Shown here piece by piece: positions 9,848 through 19,709 of a stretch of 64,000 bases of DNA. Source of the DNA: Zhongshania sp. (GTDB taxonomy: Bacteria; Pseudomonadota; Gammaproteobacteria; Pseudomonadales; Spongiibacteraceae); the NCBI RefSeq assembly GCF_029212375.1, contig NZ_JARGNU010000005.1, forward strand, positions 68,395-132,394, in the 5' to 3' direction. The position numbers and the translations under genes were made by a program. Position 1 is the first letter of the stretch. Every line of letters starts with the position of its first letter. The notes under the pieces are model-generated. The model had not been told where the DNA came from, ran no database searches, and worked only from the letters and a program-made list of their open reading frames with translations.

Positions 9848-12121
9848 ATGCTTTTAGCAACAGATTTAGACGGTACTTTTCTTGCCGGCGACAGTGAGAG
9901 TCGCCTAAAACTCTATCAGCTAATTACGGCACATCCGGAAATTAAGCTGGCCTTTGTCACCGGTCGCGGTTTGGAATCGGTGCTGCCCTTATTGGCTGAT
10001 CCAACCATTCCCCAGCCGGATTATATTATTTGCGATGTGGGCTGCACGGTAGTAGACGGTCGCACTCAACAGGCTATTCAACCTTTACAGTCCGATATAG
10101 ATCAATATTGGCCTGGTGAACATGTGGTTGAACAAGCGGTTGCACATATTCCCAATCTGCAGCGCCAAGATGTTCCGCAGGAACGGCGGGTGTCATTTTT
10201 TTGTGCGGCGGGCGCAGTGAGCGCTGAACTTGAGGTGGCAGTTGCGGGCTTGGATTGCGACCTGTTGTACTCGGCAGATTTGTATTTAGATATTTTGCCC
10301 AAGGGCGTAAACAAGGGTTCGACTTTGCGAGCATTGGTTGGGCATCTTGGCCTCAGCGACGAGATGGTGTTGGTGGCGGGGGATACCCTTAACGACCTGT
10401 CGATGTATGAGCATGATTTTATCGGCGTGTGCGTGGGTGAGTCTGAACTTGCGCTATTGGAAAACACCGAGAATCGGGCCAGAGTTTTGCATGCCTCGGC
10501 GCCTGGTTGCGGCGGAATTTTGCAGGCCATAGAGCATTTTGGCTTTCTTGGTTTGGCGGGGATGGAGGCTGAGCAGCGCGAGGTATTGGTGCCGGGAAAG
10601 TCTGAATTGGTGATGGTCTATCACCGTCTTCCCTATGAAGAGTTGATTGAAAACGGCGAGCTGATTCGGCGCCGGCCAACCTCACCCAATGGCATATTGC
10701 CGACCTTGCTAAGCTTTTTTGGCGACGGTCGCGCGGGGTCGTGGATCGCGTGGTCGATACACGATCCGCGTCACGGCACATTTCAAATTCACACCGAAGT
10801 CGATACCGATTTGTATCCGCGCCTGCTCGCGGCGCGGGTGCCCTTAAGTAAAAAAGATGTTGATATTTTTTATAAGAAATTTTCTAAGGAAGCCTTTTGG
10901 CCAACCTTGCACACCTTCTGGGAGCGCGCGGTTTTTCGCGACGATCACTGGCAGGTGTTTTTAAAAGTAAATAAGCAATTTGCCGAGCGCGCCGCCGCAG
11001 AAGCAGCAGAAAACGCGGTGGTGTGGATTCACGATTACAATTTGTGGATGGTGCCGGCGTTTCTGCGTGAGATACGCCCCGACCTTGTTATTGCCTTTTT
11101 TCATCACACTTATTTCCCGTCGGCAGATGTGTTTAATGTACTGCCTTGGCGCCGCGAAATTATTGGCAGCTTATTGCAGTGCGACTATATCGGTTTTCAT
11201 ATTCCTCGCCAGGCCGAAAATTTTGTTGATGTTGCCCGCGGCGTAATGCCGCTCGAAGTCACCCAGAAAATGAATTGCGCACCGCGCTTTTTAACCTATG
11301 GCTGCGCCATGGGGCTAGATGAAATGACCACCGAAATACAAGTTAATGAGCGCCGTATTGGTCTTGGCGCCCATCCGGTGGGTTTGGATTTGGATAGGGT
11401 GCGGGCGGCATTGGCGAAAAAGTCGGTGCAACAGCGCATGAATGAATTGCGCGAGGAGTTGAGCGGCACTCGTATGGTTTTGTCGGTGGGGCGCTTGGAT
11501 TACACCAAGGGCGTTATAGAACAGCTCACTGCCTATGAAACTTTGCTCGAGCAGCACCCCGACTTACACGGCAAGGTGACCTTGATCATGGTCTGTGTGC
11601 CAGCCGACAAAGAGATGACTATCTATCGCAAGCTGCAAGTGCAAATTGAGCAGGCGGTGGGGCGTATAAACGGGCGCTTTGCTCAAGTAGGCTGGAGCCC
11701 CTTGCAATTTTTCTTCCGCAGTCTGCCCTTTGAAGAGTTGGTGGCCTACTACAGCATGGCTGATGTGATGTGGATTACCCCGCTGCGCGACGGTTTAAAT
11801 TTGGTGGCCAAGGAATACATTGCCACCCAAGGCATGACCGAGGGCTCTGGGGTGTTGGTGTTGTCGGAGTTTGCCGGTGCTGCGGCGGAGCTGCGCGGGC
11901 CCATACTGGCCAATCCCCACGATCCCAAAGAGCTGGTGCAAACCTGTTATTTGGCGCTGACCTTAAAACGCGATGAGGCTCGCAGTCGCATGCGCGAAGC
12001 CTTTGATGTGGTGTGCTACAACGACATCAAATTATGGGGGGCGGAGTTTATGGCCGCGGTGGAAGCCTGTCGCAGCGATGACGCCGAGGCGCAGTGTAGT
12101 GACGAGAGCTGCGTAGTTTAA
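9848..12121 (+). CDS. bifunctional HAD phosphatase - GT20 glycosyltransferase, GgpPS-like glucosylglycerol-phosphate synthase/phosphatase
   Basis: N-terminal MLLATDLDGTFLAGDSESR (HAD) and VLVAGDTLNDLSMY; C-terminal GT20 VWIHDYNLWMVPAFLREI, FFHHTYFPSADVFNVLPWRREI, VGRLDYTKGV, TPLRDGLNLVAKEYIA. Internal ATG 9848 preferred over the ORF start 9719. Confidence 0.8.
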   Translation: MLLATDLDGTFLAGDSESRLKLYQLITAHPEIKLAFVTGRGLESVLPLLADPTIPQPDYIICDVGCTVVDGRTQQAIQPLQSDIDQYWPGEHVVEQAVAHIPNLQRQDVPQERRVSFFCAAGAVSAELEVAVAGLDCDLLYSADLYLDILPKGVNKGSTLRALVGHLGLSDEMVLVAGDTLNDLSMYEHDFIGVCVGESELALLENTENRARVLHASAPGCGGILQAIEHFGFLGLAGMEAEQREVLVPGKSELVMVYHRLPYEELIENGELIRRRPTSPNGILPTLLSFFGDGRAGSWIAWSIHDPRHGTFQIHTEVDTDLYPRLLAARVPLSKKDVDIFYKKFSKEAFWPTLHTFWERAVFRDDHWQVFLKVNKQFAERAAAEAAENAVVWIHDYNLWMVPAFLREIRPDLVIAFFHHTYFPSADVFNVLPWRREIIGSLLQCDYIGFHIPRQAENFVDVARGVMPLEVTQKMNCAPRFLTYGCAMGLDEMTTEIQVNERRIGLGAHPVGLDLDRVRAALAKKSVQQRMNELREELSGTRMVLSVGRLDYTKGVIEQLTAYETLLEQHPDLHGKVTLIMVCVPADKEMTIYRKLQVQIEQAVGRINGRFAQVGWSPLQFFFRSLPFEELVAYYSMADVMWITPLRDGLNLVAKEYIATQGMTEGSGVLVLSEFAGAAAELRGPILANPHDPKELVQTCYLALTLKRDEARSRMREAFDVVCYNDIKLWGAEFMAAVEACRSDDAEAQCSDESCVV

Positions 12122-12164
12122 GATCGCGCAGTAATAGCAAAGCAAAGTAGCACGCAAAGGAGTA

Positions 12165-13610
12165 ATGATGGCCTTACGCAATGCGGTACAAATGATCTGT
12201 TACCCCAATCGCATGGGCGACAATCTAAAAGACTTACACGCGGTTATTGAAAAGCACTTGTCGGAGGCCATTGGCGGCGTGCATATATTGCCGTTTTTTC
12301 CCTCGAATGCCGACGCGGGCTTTTCGCCGCTAACCCACAAAGAAGTCGATCCCGATTACGGTGACTGGGACGATATTGAGCGTATTTCTTCTAAATACGA
12401 TTTGTGTTGCGACGTTACGGTAAACCATATTTCCGATGAGTCTGAAGAGTTTAAAGACTTTGTTGCCAAGGGCTACGATTCCCAATACGCCGATATGTTT
12501 GTGCATGTGGAAAAGTTTGGTGATATTTCGCCAGACGACCTCGCTAAAATTCATATTCGCAAAGAGAAGGAGCCGTTTCGACGTGTTGAGTTTGCCAGCG
12601 GCGGCACCGGTCGCGTGTGGTGTACGTTTACCGAGCATCAAATCGACCTGAATTACGAGTCTGAATTGACCTTTCAGCTGATGGAAAACTACATCGGCTT
12701 TTTGGCGCAGCGCGGGGTAAAACTATTTCGCTTAGACGCCTTTGGCTATACCACTAAGCGCATCGGCACCAGTTGCTTTTTGGTGGAGCCAGATGTGTAC
12801 CGTAATCTGGATTGGATCAATGGCGTGGCTCAGCTCCACGGCGCCGAAGTGCTGCCCGAGGTTCACGACCACAGCAGCTATCAGTACGCGATTAGCCGTC
12901 GCAATATGCACCCCTATGGTTTTGCCCTGCCGCCACTCTTACTGTTCTCTTTATTAGATGCCAATAGCGTCTACCTTAAAAACTGGCTGCGGATGTGCCC
13001 GCGCAATATGGTGACGGTATTAGATACCCATGATGGCATATGTATTCCCGATGTGGAGGGCGTGCTGCCCGAGGATAAAATTCGGGCCTTAATCGACAAT
13101 ATCTCCGCCCGTAGCGCCGATCCAATTTTGCGGCGTTCGGCGGCGAATATTCACAGCGTTGGTGCTATCTACCAGCTAACCTGCACGTTCTACGACGCCC
13201 TAATGCGTAACGACGACGCCTACTTGGCGGCGCGGGCGATTCAGTTTTTCTCGCCGGGTATTCCCCAAGTGTATTACGTGGGCCTGCTTGCCGGTTGCAA
13301 TGATATTGAGCTGATGGAGGAGACTGGCGAGCTGCGCGACATCAATCGCCATTTTTACAGCTTGCCCGAAATTGACGAGGCAATAGCACAGCCGGTGGTG
13401 CAGCGATTACTGGCCTTGATGCGTTTTAGGAGCAATTACCCCGCCTTCGATGGCCATTTTGAGCTGAATTACTCCAATGATTCCAGCGTGGATATGGCTT
13501 GGCGCCACGGCGAGTATTACTGCCGCTTATTTGTAGACCTTAACTTTAATACTGCGTCTATAACCTATCTCGACGAGGACTCGCTGGCTGAGTGCCGCTT
13601 GCAGTGCTAG
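12165..13610 (+). CDS. GH13_18-type sucrose phosphorylase homologue (candidate glucosylglycerol phosphorylase)
   Basis: MALRNAVQMICYPNRMGDNLKDLHAVIEKHL...GGVHILPFFPSNADAGFSP, LFRLDAFGY, LPEVHDH; AAAGGAG RBS upstream, 43-nt gap after GgpPS-like stop. Confidence 0.78.
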   Translation: MMALRNAVQMICYPNRMGDNLKDLHAVIEKHLSEAIGGVHILPFFPSNADAGFSPLTHKEVDPDYGDWDDIERISSKYDLCCDVTVNHISDESEEFKDFVAKGYDSQYADMFVHVEKFGDISPDDLAKIHIRKEKEPFRRVEFASGGTGRVWCTFTEHQIDLNYESELTFQLMENYIGFLAQRGVKLFRLDAFGYTTKRIGTSCFLVEPDVYRNLDWINGVAQLHGAEVLPEVHDHSSYQYAISRRNMHPYGFALPPLLLFSLLDANSVYLKNWLRMCPRNMVTVLDTHDGICIPDVEGVLPEDKIRALIDNISARSADPILRRSAANIHSVGAIYQLTCTFYDALMRNDDAYLAARAIQFFSPGIPQVYYVGLLAGCNDIELMEETGELRDINRHFYSLPEIDEAIAQPVVQRLLALMRFRSNYPAFDGHFELNYSNDSSVDMAWRHGEYYCRLFVDLNFNTASITYLDEDSLAECRLQC

Positions 13611-13933
13611 TGACTCTTAACTAAGTAAAATGGACGGGACTGCGCGGCCTAGGCATGAAAATCCTTATTGTTAGCGTTGTGGCGTGTCACACACTAAATA
13701 CGGCGCATTTTTGCGGCTGCGCGCTGTAAATTGGTAGTAATAGGGGGTAGACACGGCCTGAAATCTGTATATACTCAATCGCAGCTAGAAAGTTCGACCT
13801 ATATTTATGTACACCATTTCGAAGTCCTGTCTGTAGTTTTCGTCCTGTACTTCATAAGTAATAGAATCACTTCCAGCCTAATCGATCTGATTTCAGATCA
13901 AAAATTACCTTTGAATATTTCAGGAATAAAATT

Positions 13934-14140
13934 ATGTCTACTACTACTGGCACAGTAAAATGGTTCAACGAATCTAAAGGCTTTGGCTTCATCGAGCAAG
14001 AATCTGGCCCAGACGTTTTCGCTCACTTCAGCGCTATCTCTGGTTCAGGCTTCAAAACTTTGGTTGAAGGCCAGCGCGTTCAGTTCACTGTTACTCAGGG
14101 CCAGAAAGGTCCTCAGGCAGAGAACATCGTAGCACTGTAA
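13934..14140 (+). CDS. CspA-family cold-shock protein
   Basis: [34 protein letters not shown]1/RNP2 motifs. Confidence 0.97.
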   Translation: MSTTTGTVKWFNESKGFGFIEQESGPDVFAHFSAISGSGFKTLVEGQRVQFTVTQGQKGPQAENIVAL

Positions 14141-14201
14141 TTTGCTATGTGGCCGCGCCCTCGGGCAGCGGCCAGCTTCAAACCCTTGTGGATTGAATGC
14201 T

Positions 14202-14235
14202 AAAGGGGCAGGACCTACGGGTCTTGCCCTTTTTT
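14202..14235 (+). terminator. Rho-independent terminator downstream of the cold-shock gene
   Basis: GGGCAGGACC-tac-GGGTCTTGCCC stem followed by T6. Confidence 0.85.
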
Positions 14236-14316
14236 CATTTCAGCAACACTATTTAACATCCGGTTTCACCGCGCCACCGCCGCGCATTTTTCTGGCGGTA
14301 TTACAGGATACACATT

Positions 14317-15705
14317 GTGAGTCAGCTAGAATTTTCTACCCTTCCGCTAAACCCCTCGCTATTGCAAAACCTGAGCTCGCTCGGTTATACCGAGATGACC
14401 CCCATTCAGGCCAAGGCTTTGCCGCACACACTCCATGGCAAAGACGTTATTGCACAGGGCAAAACCGGTTCGGGAAAAACCGCTGTCTTCGGTCTTACCC
14501 AGTTACAAAAATTAGATGTCAAAAAGTTTTATGTGCAGTCTTTGGTGTTGTGCCCGACTCGTGAATTGGCCGATCAGGTTGCTAAAGAGCTGCGTAAGTT
14601 AGCGCGTACTATTCATAATATTAAAGTGTTAACGCTGTGTGGTGGCATGCCCTTTGGTCCGCAGGTCGGCTCCCTAGAGCACGGCGCGCATATTGTGGTT
14701 GGCACTCCAGGTCGTATTGAAGAGCATGTGCGCAAGGGCACCCTTAAATTAGATAATGTGAACACACTGGTTTTGGATGAAGCAGACCGCATGTTGGAAA
14801 TGGGTTTTCAAGACGCCCTCGATACCATCATTGGTTATATTCCTAAAGAGCGGCAGACCCTGCTGTTTAGCGCGACCTACCCTGACGAAATTCAGGACGT
14901 GGCCACCCGTATTATGCAGCGGCCGCTACTGGTTAAAGTGGAATCTACTCACGACAACGAAAGCATCGCCCAGCACTTTTTTAAAGTAGCCGACAATACT
15001 CAGCGTATTGTCGCAGTAAAATTGCTGCTGCTGCGCTACCGCCCAGATTCCACCGTTATATTTTGTAATACTCGCCACGAGACCCAGCAGGTGTGCGACG
15101 ATCTTCGCGAGGCGGGATTTAGCGTGCAAGCCTTGCACGGCGACTTAGATCAGAAAATGCGGGATCAAACCTTGGTGCGCTTTGCCAATAAAAGCGTCTC
15201 GATTCTAGTGGCTACCGATGTTGCGGCGCGGGGCTTAGACATAGACGCTCTCGACGCGGTGATTAACTACCACATTGCCCGCGACGCCGAAGTGCATATT
15301 CACCGCATTGGCCGTACCGGCCGCGCTGGCGGCAAAGGTATTGCCTGTAGCCTGTATACCGAGCGTGAAAGTGCCAAAATTGCCCGTATAGAAGAAATGC
15401 GCGGCAATAAAATTGTGCCTGAGGCGCTGCCCCAGGTGAATTACTTGGATAAGCCCACTTTCAAGCCGCCAATGGCTTGTCTGCAGATCGATGGTGGCAA
15501 AAAGCAAAAGATTCGCCCCGGCGATATCGTTGGTGCGTTAACGGGTGCCGACGGCATTGCTGGCACCGACGTGGGTAAAATCCACGTATTCGACAATACC
15601 GCTTATGTGGCTGTGCGCAACGATGTGGCCACTGACGCGCTGCGTAAATTAAGCGAAGGCCAGCTCAAGGGGCGTAACTTTAGAGTGCGCCGTATTCGCG
15701 GTTAA
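14317..15705 (+). CDS. dbpA: ATP-dependent RNA helicase DbpA
   Basis: DEAD-box motifs AQGKTGSGKT, VLDEADRM, SAT, HRIGRTGRAG; C-terminal DbpA RNA-binding-type region; GTG start. Confidence 0.92.
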   Translation: MSQLEFSTLPLNPSLLQNLSSLGYTEMTPIQAKALPHTLHGKDVIAQGKTGSGKTAVFGLTQLQKLDVKKFYVQSLVLCPTRELADQVAKELRKLARTIHNIKVLTLCGGMPFGPQVGSLEHGAHIVVGTPGRIEEHVRKGTLKLDNVNTLVLDEADRMLEMGFQDALDTIIGYIPKERQTLLFSATYPDEIQDVATRIMQRPLLVKVESTHDNESIAQHFFKVADNTQRIVAVKLLLLRYRPDSTVIFCNTRHETQQVCDDLREAGFSVQALHGDLDQKMRDQTLVRFANKSVSILVATDVAARGLDIDALDAVINYHIARDAEVHIHRIGRTGRAGGKGIACSLYTERESAKIARIEEMRGNKIVPEALPQVNYLDKPTFKPPMACLQIDGGKKQKIRPGDIVGALTGADGIAGTDVGKIHVFDNTAYVAVRNDVATDALRKLSEGQLKGRNFRVRRIRG

Positions 15706-15795
15706 TGCTTTGTTGGGTGGCAGGCGGCGCATAAGCTGCCTGATTTCCCCTTCGATTTAAAGCCGTGATCTAGCCCTCAGATTCCCTCCCTGTTG

Positions 15796-16914
15796 ATGAA
15801 TAAAGTCTTATTTAAGCTGCACCGACTACTCGCCCTGTTGATCTGCGCGCCGCTATTACTCATTAGCTTGAGCGGCAGTGTGCTGGTATATAAGCATGAG
15901 ATTGATGCGCTGCTAATGCCTGAGCGCGTGCGTGTAGCTGCAGTGGGCGAGGCGCGCCAGTCCTTTGATGTATTGCTGCACGCATTTAACCAAGCTTACC
16001 CCGCGTATGAAGTCACCGGCTGGCAGTTATTTGCAGACCCAGGTCGAGCCGATCTTGTTTATGTGATGGCTCACGGCGGTAGCGAGTGGTCGTCGCTGTT
16101 TGTTGATCAATACCGCGCTAAAATTTTATCAGATCCCAGCCCTCCTAAATATTATGTCACTGACCTTGTGCGCGAGTTCCATTACACCTTTTTGGCGGGT
16201 GATATTGGTCTATTGCTGTATGCGGTCGTCGCAGTGCTGCTCTGCATCCAAGCCCTTATCGGCATGATCCTGCACCGTAAATTTTGGAAAGTGCTATTTA
16301 CCTTCCGCTATCGCGCGCGGCCAATTATTTATTTTGGTGACCTCCATAAACTGCTCGGTGTTGTGGCCACGCCGGTATTGTTGGTACTGGGATTTACCGG
16401 CGCGTACTGGAATATAAACCAGCTCAGCTATAGTTTCGCTAAGCCAGTTATGCGGCCAGCACCCTATAGTGTTGGCGAGCGCTTATATAATCCAATGCTG
16501 TCGATAGATGCCCTGCTAAGGGAAAGTCAGGGGCGCCTTGTGGGCTTCGCGCCGAGCTTTGTCTCGCTGCCGAGCAAGCCTGGTTATGCTATTAATATTT
16601 TGGGCGGGGTGAGCGGGCAAAATCCGCTCTATAGTGAATTCGCCAATTCTCTTCGCTACGATGCTCAAACCGGAGAATTTTCCGGCTTGCGCGACATTCG
16701 TGAGTCTAGCGTCACTGCTCAAATAAAAAACAGTTTTCGACGCCTGCACTTTGGCAATTTTGCTGGCAACTGGAGCCGATTAATCTGGGCAGTGTTGGGT
16801 TTTAGTCCGGTGATGTTGATTGCCAGCGGCTTAGCTATGTGGCGTATGCGTCGTTTGCAGCGGATGCGGCATGTCAATAAAAAAGCGTTAAGGTCTATAA
16901 ATGCAAATCTATAG
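15796..16914 (+). CDS. PepSY-associated TM helix family protein
   Basis: KLHRLLALLICAPLLLISLSGSVLVYKHEID, repeated TM segments with FGDLHKLLGVV. Confidence 0.85.
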   Translation: MNKVLFKLHRLLALLICAPLLLISLSGSVLVYKHEIDALLMPERVRVAAVGEARQSFDVLLHAFNQAYPAYEVTGWQLFADPGRADLVYVMAHGGSEWSSLFVDQYRAKILSDPSPPKYYVTDLVREFHYTFLAGDIGLLLYAVVAVLLCIQALIGMILHRKFWKVLFTFRYRARPIIYFGDLHKLLGVVATPVLLVLGFTGAYWNINQLSYSFAKPVMRPAPYSVGERLYNPMLSIDALLRESQGRLVGFAPSFVSLPSKPGYAINILGGVSGQNPLYSEFANSLRYDAQTGEFSGLRDIRESSVTAQIKNSFRRLHFGNFAGNWSRLIWAVLGFSPVMLIASGLAMWRMRRLQRMRHVNKKALRSINANL

Positions 16915-17186
16915 TCAAAAGTGTGCAAGGTGGGATTTGTTGCGCCAATTGTGGGCAGTGTGCGCAGTGACCCGCTAGTCGGGCTGCGTGCATTTTAGGT
17001 GCAGTAATGAGTGCCGATTACGATAAAATCAGTCAGTAAAAAATTATTTCACAAACATAACCCCCTTATGTCATAGGCCTTATGGCCTGATCTTAGCCTT
17101 TCATCGCTAGAGTTCTGCAAAGTGGGCGTACTAATTGCTTAAGGAGATCTCAATGTTATTTAGACGATATCTTCTAAGGTGGTTAG

Positions 17187-19325
17187 ATGAAGCTAGATTA
17201 TGGGAAGTACCGGGGAATAATTGTTTCTATTGCATTATTTCTGTTGCTCGACGCATCGGTAATGTCATTAAATTTTTATATTTCATATGAAATTTCGGAA
17301 GATGCCGTGGGTGTCAATATTGCTGGTCGGCAACGGATGCTGTCGCAGCGGATGATGAAATCACTTTTGGATATGCGTTCTGTATTAGTTGCTAGTGAGT
17401 CTGAGGGAGCTGATATTACGTCCGTGCTCAATTCAGCGCTAAAGGAACTCGATGCCACGGTGAATATGTTTCACGCCACGCTTATCGCGTTTGATGAAGG
17501 TGGTTTGGCGCCGGGTGCAGAGGGTGGTGAGGTGCTTTTGAAACCAGCTGGGTCTGGGGCCAGTGTTGCCGCTTTACATGAGGCGAAACAAATTTGGGCG
17601 CCATTTTATAAGCAACTTAATGCTTTGCAGAAGACGAACTTGACTGCCGAGTCCCAGATATTTTTAGCTCAGTTAAATACTGCTGTGGCCTATGGTCGCG
17701 AATATAATTTAACGTTACTAAAACTCATGAATCAACTCACTGGTGAATTGGAAAATGTCGCTAGTTCAAAGGCTAGCCGTCTGCGCTGGATTCAAACGGC
17801 GGGGATCAGTCTGGCAATAATTAACTTTTTTATTATTATGTTCCATTTTTTGCGTCAGCTTCGGGACAGTGATCGTCATATTGAAGTGGCGCGTGGGGAA
17901 ACCCAAGAGATCCTCGATACTGTTAACGAAGGCTTGTTTTTGATTGATAAAGAGCAGCGGATTGGTGAGCAGTGTTCAAAGGCATTGGCGGATATGTTTG
18001 GGCGGCGCGATATTGCCGGAAAAAGTTTTAATGACTTACTCAGTGGTATCGTGTCGGAGAAAGATCGCGCCACCGCGACGAGCTATATAGGCTTATTATT
18101 CGATCTGCGTAAAAAGCAAAAGCTCATTGGCGATCTAAATCCTTTGCGTCAGGTTGAGATTTATATACCACAGGCAGACGGTAGTTACGTTAATAAGTAT
18201 TTGAGTTTTTCGTTTTCTCGCGTTATGAGCGAGGGCAATATCATCCATATACTGGTCACGGTTGTGGATGTATCCAAACAGGTATTACTTGCTGGCGAGT
18301 TGGATGTGGCTCGGGCGCAGGGGCAGGAGCAGTTGGCTCTTTTGTCTACAGTTCTGCAAGCTGACAGCGATATGTTGAACATGTTCTTAAAAAACAGTGT
18401 CAGTAGTTTTGCCAAAATTAATGAGATTCTAAAGCATCAAGCAAAGTCGGTACCCCAATATATAGATAAGGCCAATCAAATATTTGCTCTGGTGCATAAC
18501 TATAAGGGTGAGGCCTCGGCCTTAAATCTTGGTCGATTTAGCAGTCAGGCTCATGAGTTTGAGGAGCAAATTATTGCCTTGAAAAATCGTAGTGAATTGA
18601 CTGGGAATGATTTTCTGGGTTTGGCAGTGATCTTGAATAAGCTCATTGCTGAAACCGAGAGTATTCAGGATTTATTAAGCAAGGTGGCTAGCTTTAGATC
18701 GAATACCAAAACGTCTGTGGCTACCTTGGCCGCAAACAATGGTGATTATTTATCGTTTAGTCATCTGCAGATGCTGGCGACAAAAATATCCGAGCGTCAG
18801 GGTAAAGAGGTCGAAGTGGTGTGCACAGGCTTTAATGACGTTGCCCTTGGCGACGAGGCGCAATCCACGCTGAATGGCCTAGCAGTACAATTGGTGCGCA
18901 ATGCTGTCAGTCATGGCATAGAGACTTGCTCGAGCCGTATTCTTGCAGGTAAACGTCCTCAGGGAGAAATTAATCTTCGTATCGCAAAGCGTAATAATGG
19001 TGATTTGCAGTTAGTGTGTGAAGACGACGGCAGTGGTCTCAATCGCGAGGCCATTTTACGAGCGGCTTTAGAGCGTGGTCTTATCAGTGGCGAGGAAGAC
19101 CTAGAGGGTGATGATCGCCGTCTTGCGGAATTGATTTTTCACCCAGACTTTTCTACTCGGGATGCTGCCGACGAAGATGCTGGGCGTGGCATGGGGCTAT
19201 TTGCATTGCGTCAGACCGTGCGGGAGATGGGGGGGAAAATTGCTATTAACTCACGCAATGGTCGCGGCGCTCGCTTTGTTGTTTCAATACCAGTAACGGC
19301 ACTGCAAATGAACGTGGCAGTATAA
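17187..19325 (+). CDS. membrane sensor kinase: PilJ-type N-terminal sensor, PAS, Hpt-like domain and CheA-type HATPase; no CheW-like domain apparent
   Basis: VNIAGRQRMLSQRMMKSLL (PilJ-N type), LVHNYKGEASALNL (Hpt HxxKGxA-like), LVRNAVSHGIETCSSRILAGKRPQGEI and GRGMGLFALRQTVREMGGKI (CheA-like ATPase). Confidence 0.8.
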   Translation: MKLDYGKYRGIIVSIALFLLLDASVMSLNFYISYEISEDAVGVNIAGRQRMLSQRMMKSLLDMRSVLVASESEGADITSVLNSALKELDATVNMFHATLIAFDEGGLAPGAEGGEVLLKPAGSGASVAALHEAKQIWAPFYKQLNALQKTNLTAESQIFLAQLNTAVAYGREYNLTLLKLMNQLTGELENVASSKASRLRWIQTAGISLAIINFFIIMFHFLRQLRDSDRHIEVARGETQEILDTVNEGLFLIDKEQRIGEQCSKALADMFGRRDIAGKSFNDLLSGIVSEKDRATATSYIGLLFDLRKKQKLIGDLNPLRQVEIYIPQADGSYVNKYLSFSFSRVMSEGNIIHILVTVVDVSKQVLLAGELDVARAQGQEQLALLSTVLQADSDMLNMFLKNSVSSFAKINEILKHQAKSVPQYIDKANQIFALVHNYKGEASALNLGRFSSQAHEFEEQIIALKNRSELTGNDFLGLAVILNKLIAETESIQDLLSKVASFRSNTKTSVATLAANNGDYLSFSHLQMLATKISERQGKEVEVVCTGFNDVALGDEAQSTLNGLAVQLVRNAVSHGIETCSSRILAGKRPQGEINLRIAKRNNGDLQLVCEDDGSGLNREAILRAALERGLISGEEDLEGDDRRLAELIFHPDFSTRDAADEDAGRGMGLFALRQTVREMGGKIAINSRNGRGARFVVSIPVTALQMNVAV

Positions 19326-19337
19326 AGAGGCGTGGTT

Positions 19338-19709
19338 ATGTTGAAATTAATGGTAGTAGACGATTCTAATATCATTCGCTCAAAAATTTGTCGCGCTCAT
19401 AATGCGGATAAATTCGAGATTGTTGCAACCGCGACTGACGGTGCTGAAGCCATTGCATTTTTTGAAATGCACCATCCTCAGGTGGTCACCATGGACTTAA
19501 CCATGCCCAATATTGATGGTATTGAGTGTATAGCGCGTTTAGCGGCGATAAATCCTGAGGTGCTTATATTGGTGGTTTCTGCTTTGTCGGATCAAGCGAC
19601 AGGTATTGAAGCCCTCGAAAAAGGTGCCAGTGGCTTTTTATTAAAACCTTTTAGCGAAAATGACTTGCGTGCGGCCCTAGACGAACTAACGGAACATCTT
19701 AATGACTGA
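19338..19709 (+). CDS. stand-alone CheY-like response regulator
   Basis: LMVVDDSNIIR, VTMDLTMPNIDGIE, GFLLKPF receiver motifs, no output domain. Confidence 0.92.
   Translation: MLKLMVVDDSNIIRSKICRAHNADKFEIVATATDGAEAIAFFEMHHPQVVTMDLTMPNIDGIECIARLAAINPEVLILVVSALSDQATGIEALEKGASGFLLKPFSENDLRAALDELTEHLND

Noticed and set aside
9433-9849. 138-aa minus-strand ORF in the doe/ggp intergenic region
   Set aside because: No recognisable domain, unusual composition, and it covers the probable promoter region of the GgpPS-like gene.
9848-12121. Trehalose-6-phosphate synthase/phosphatase (OtsA-OtsB fusion)
   Set aside because: HAD domain is N-terminal rather than C-terminal and the GT20 region (SADVFNVLPWR) resembles GgpS more than OtsA; a substrate assay is still needed.
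13731-13958. 75-aa plus-strand ORF upstream of the cold-shock gene
   Set aside because: Overlaps the csp start out of frame and has no homology I recognise; better explained as 5' leader.
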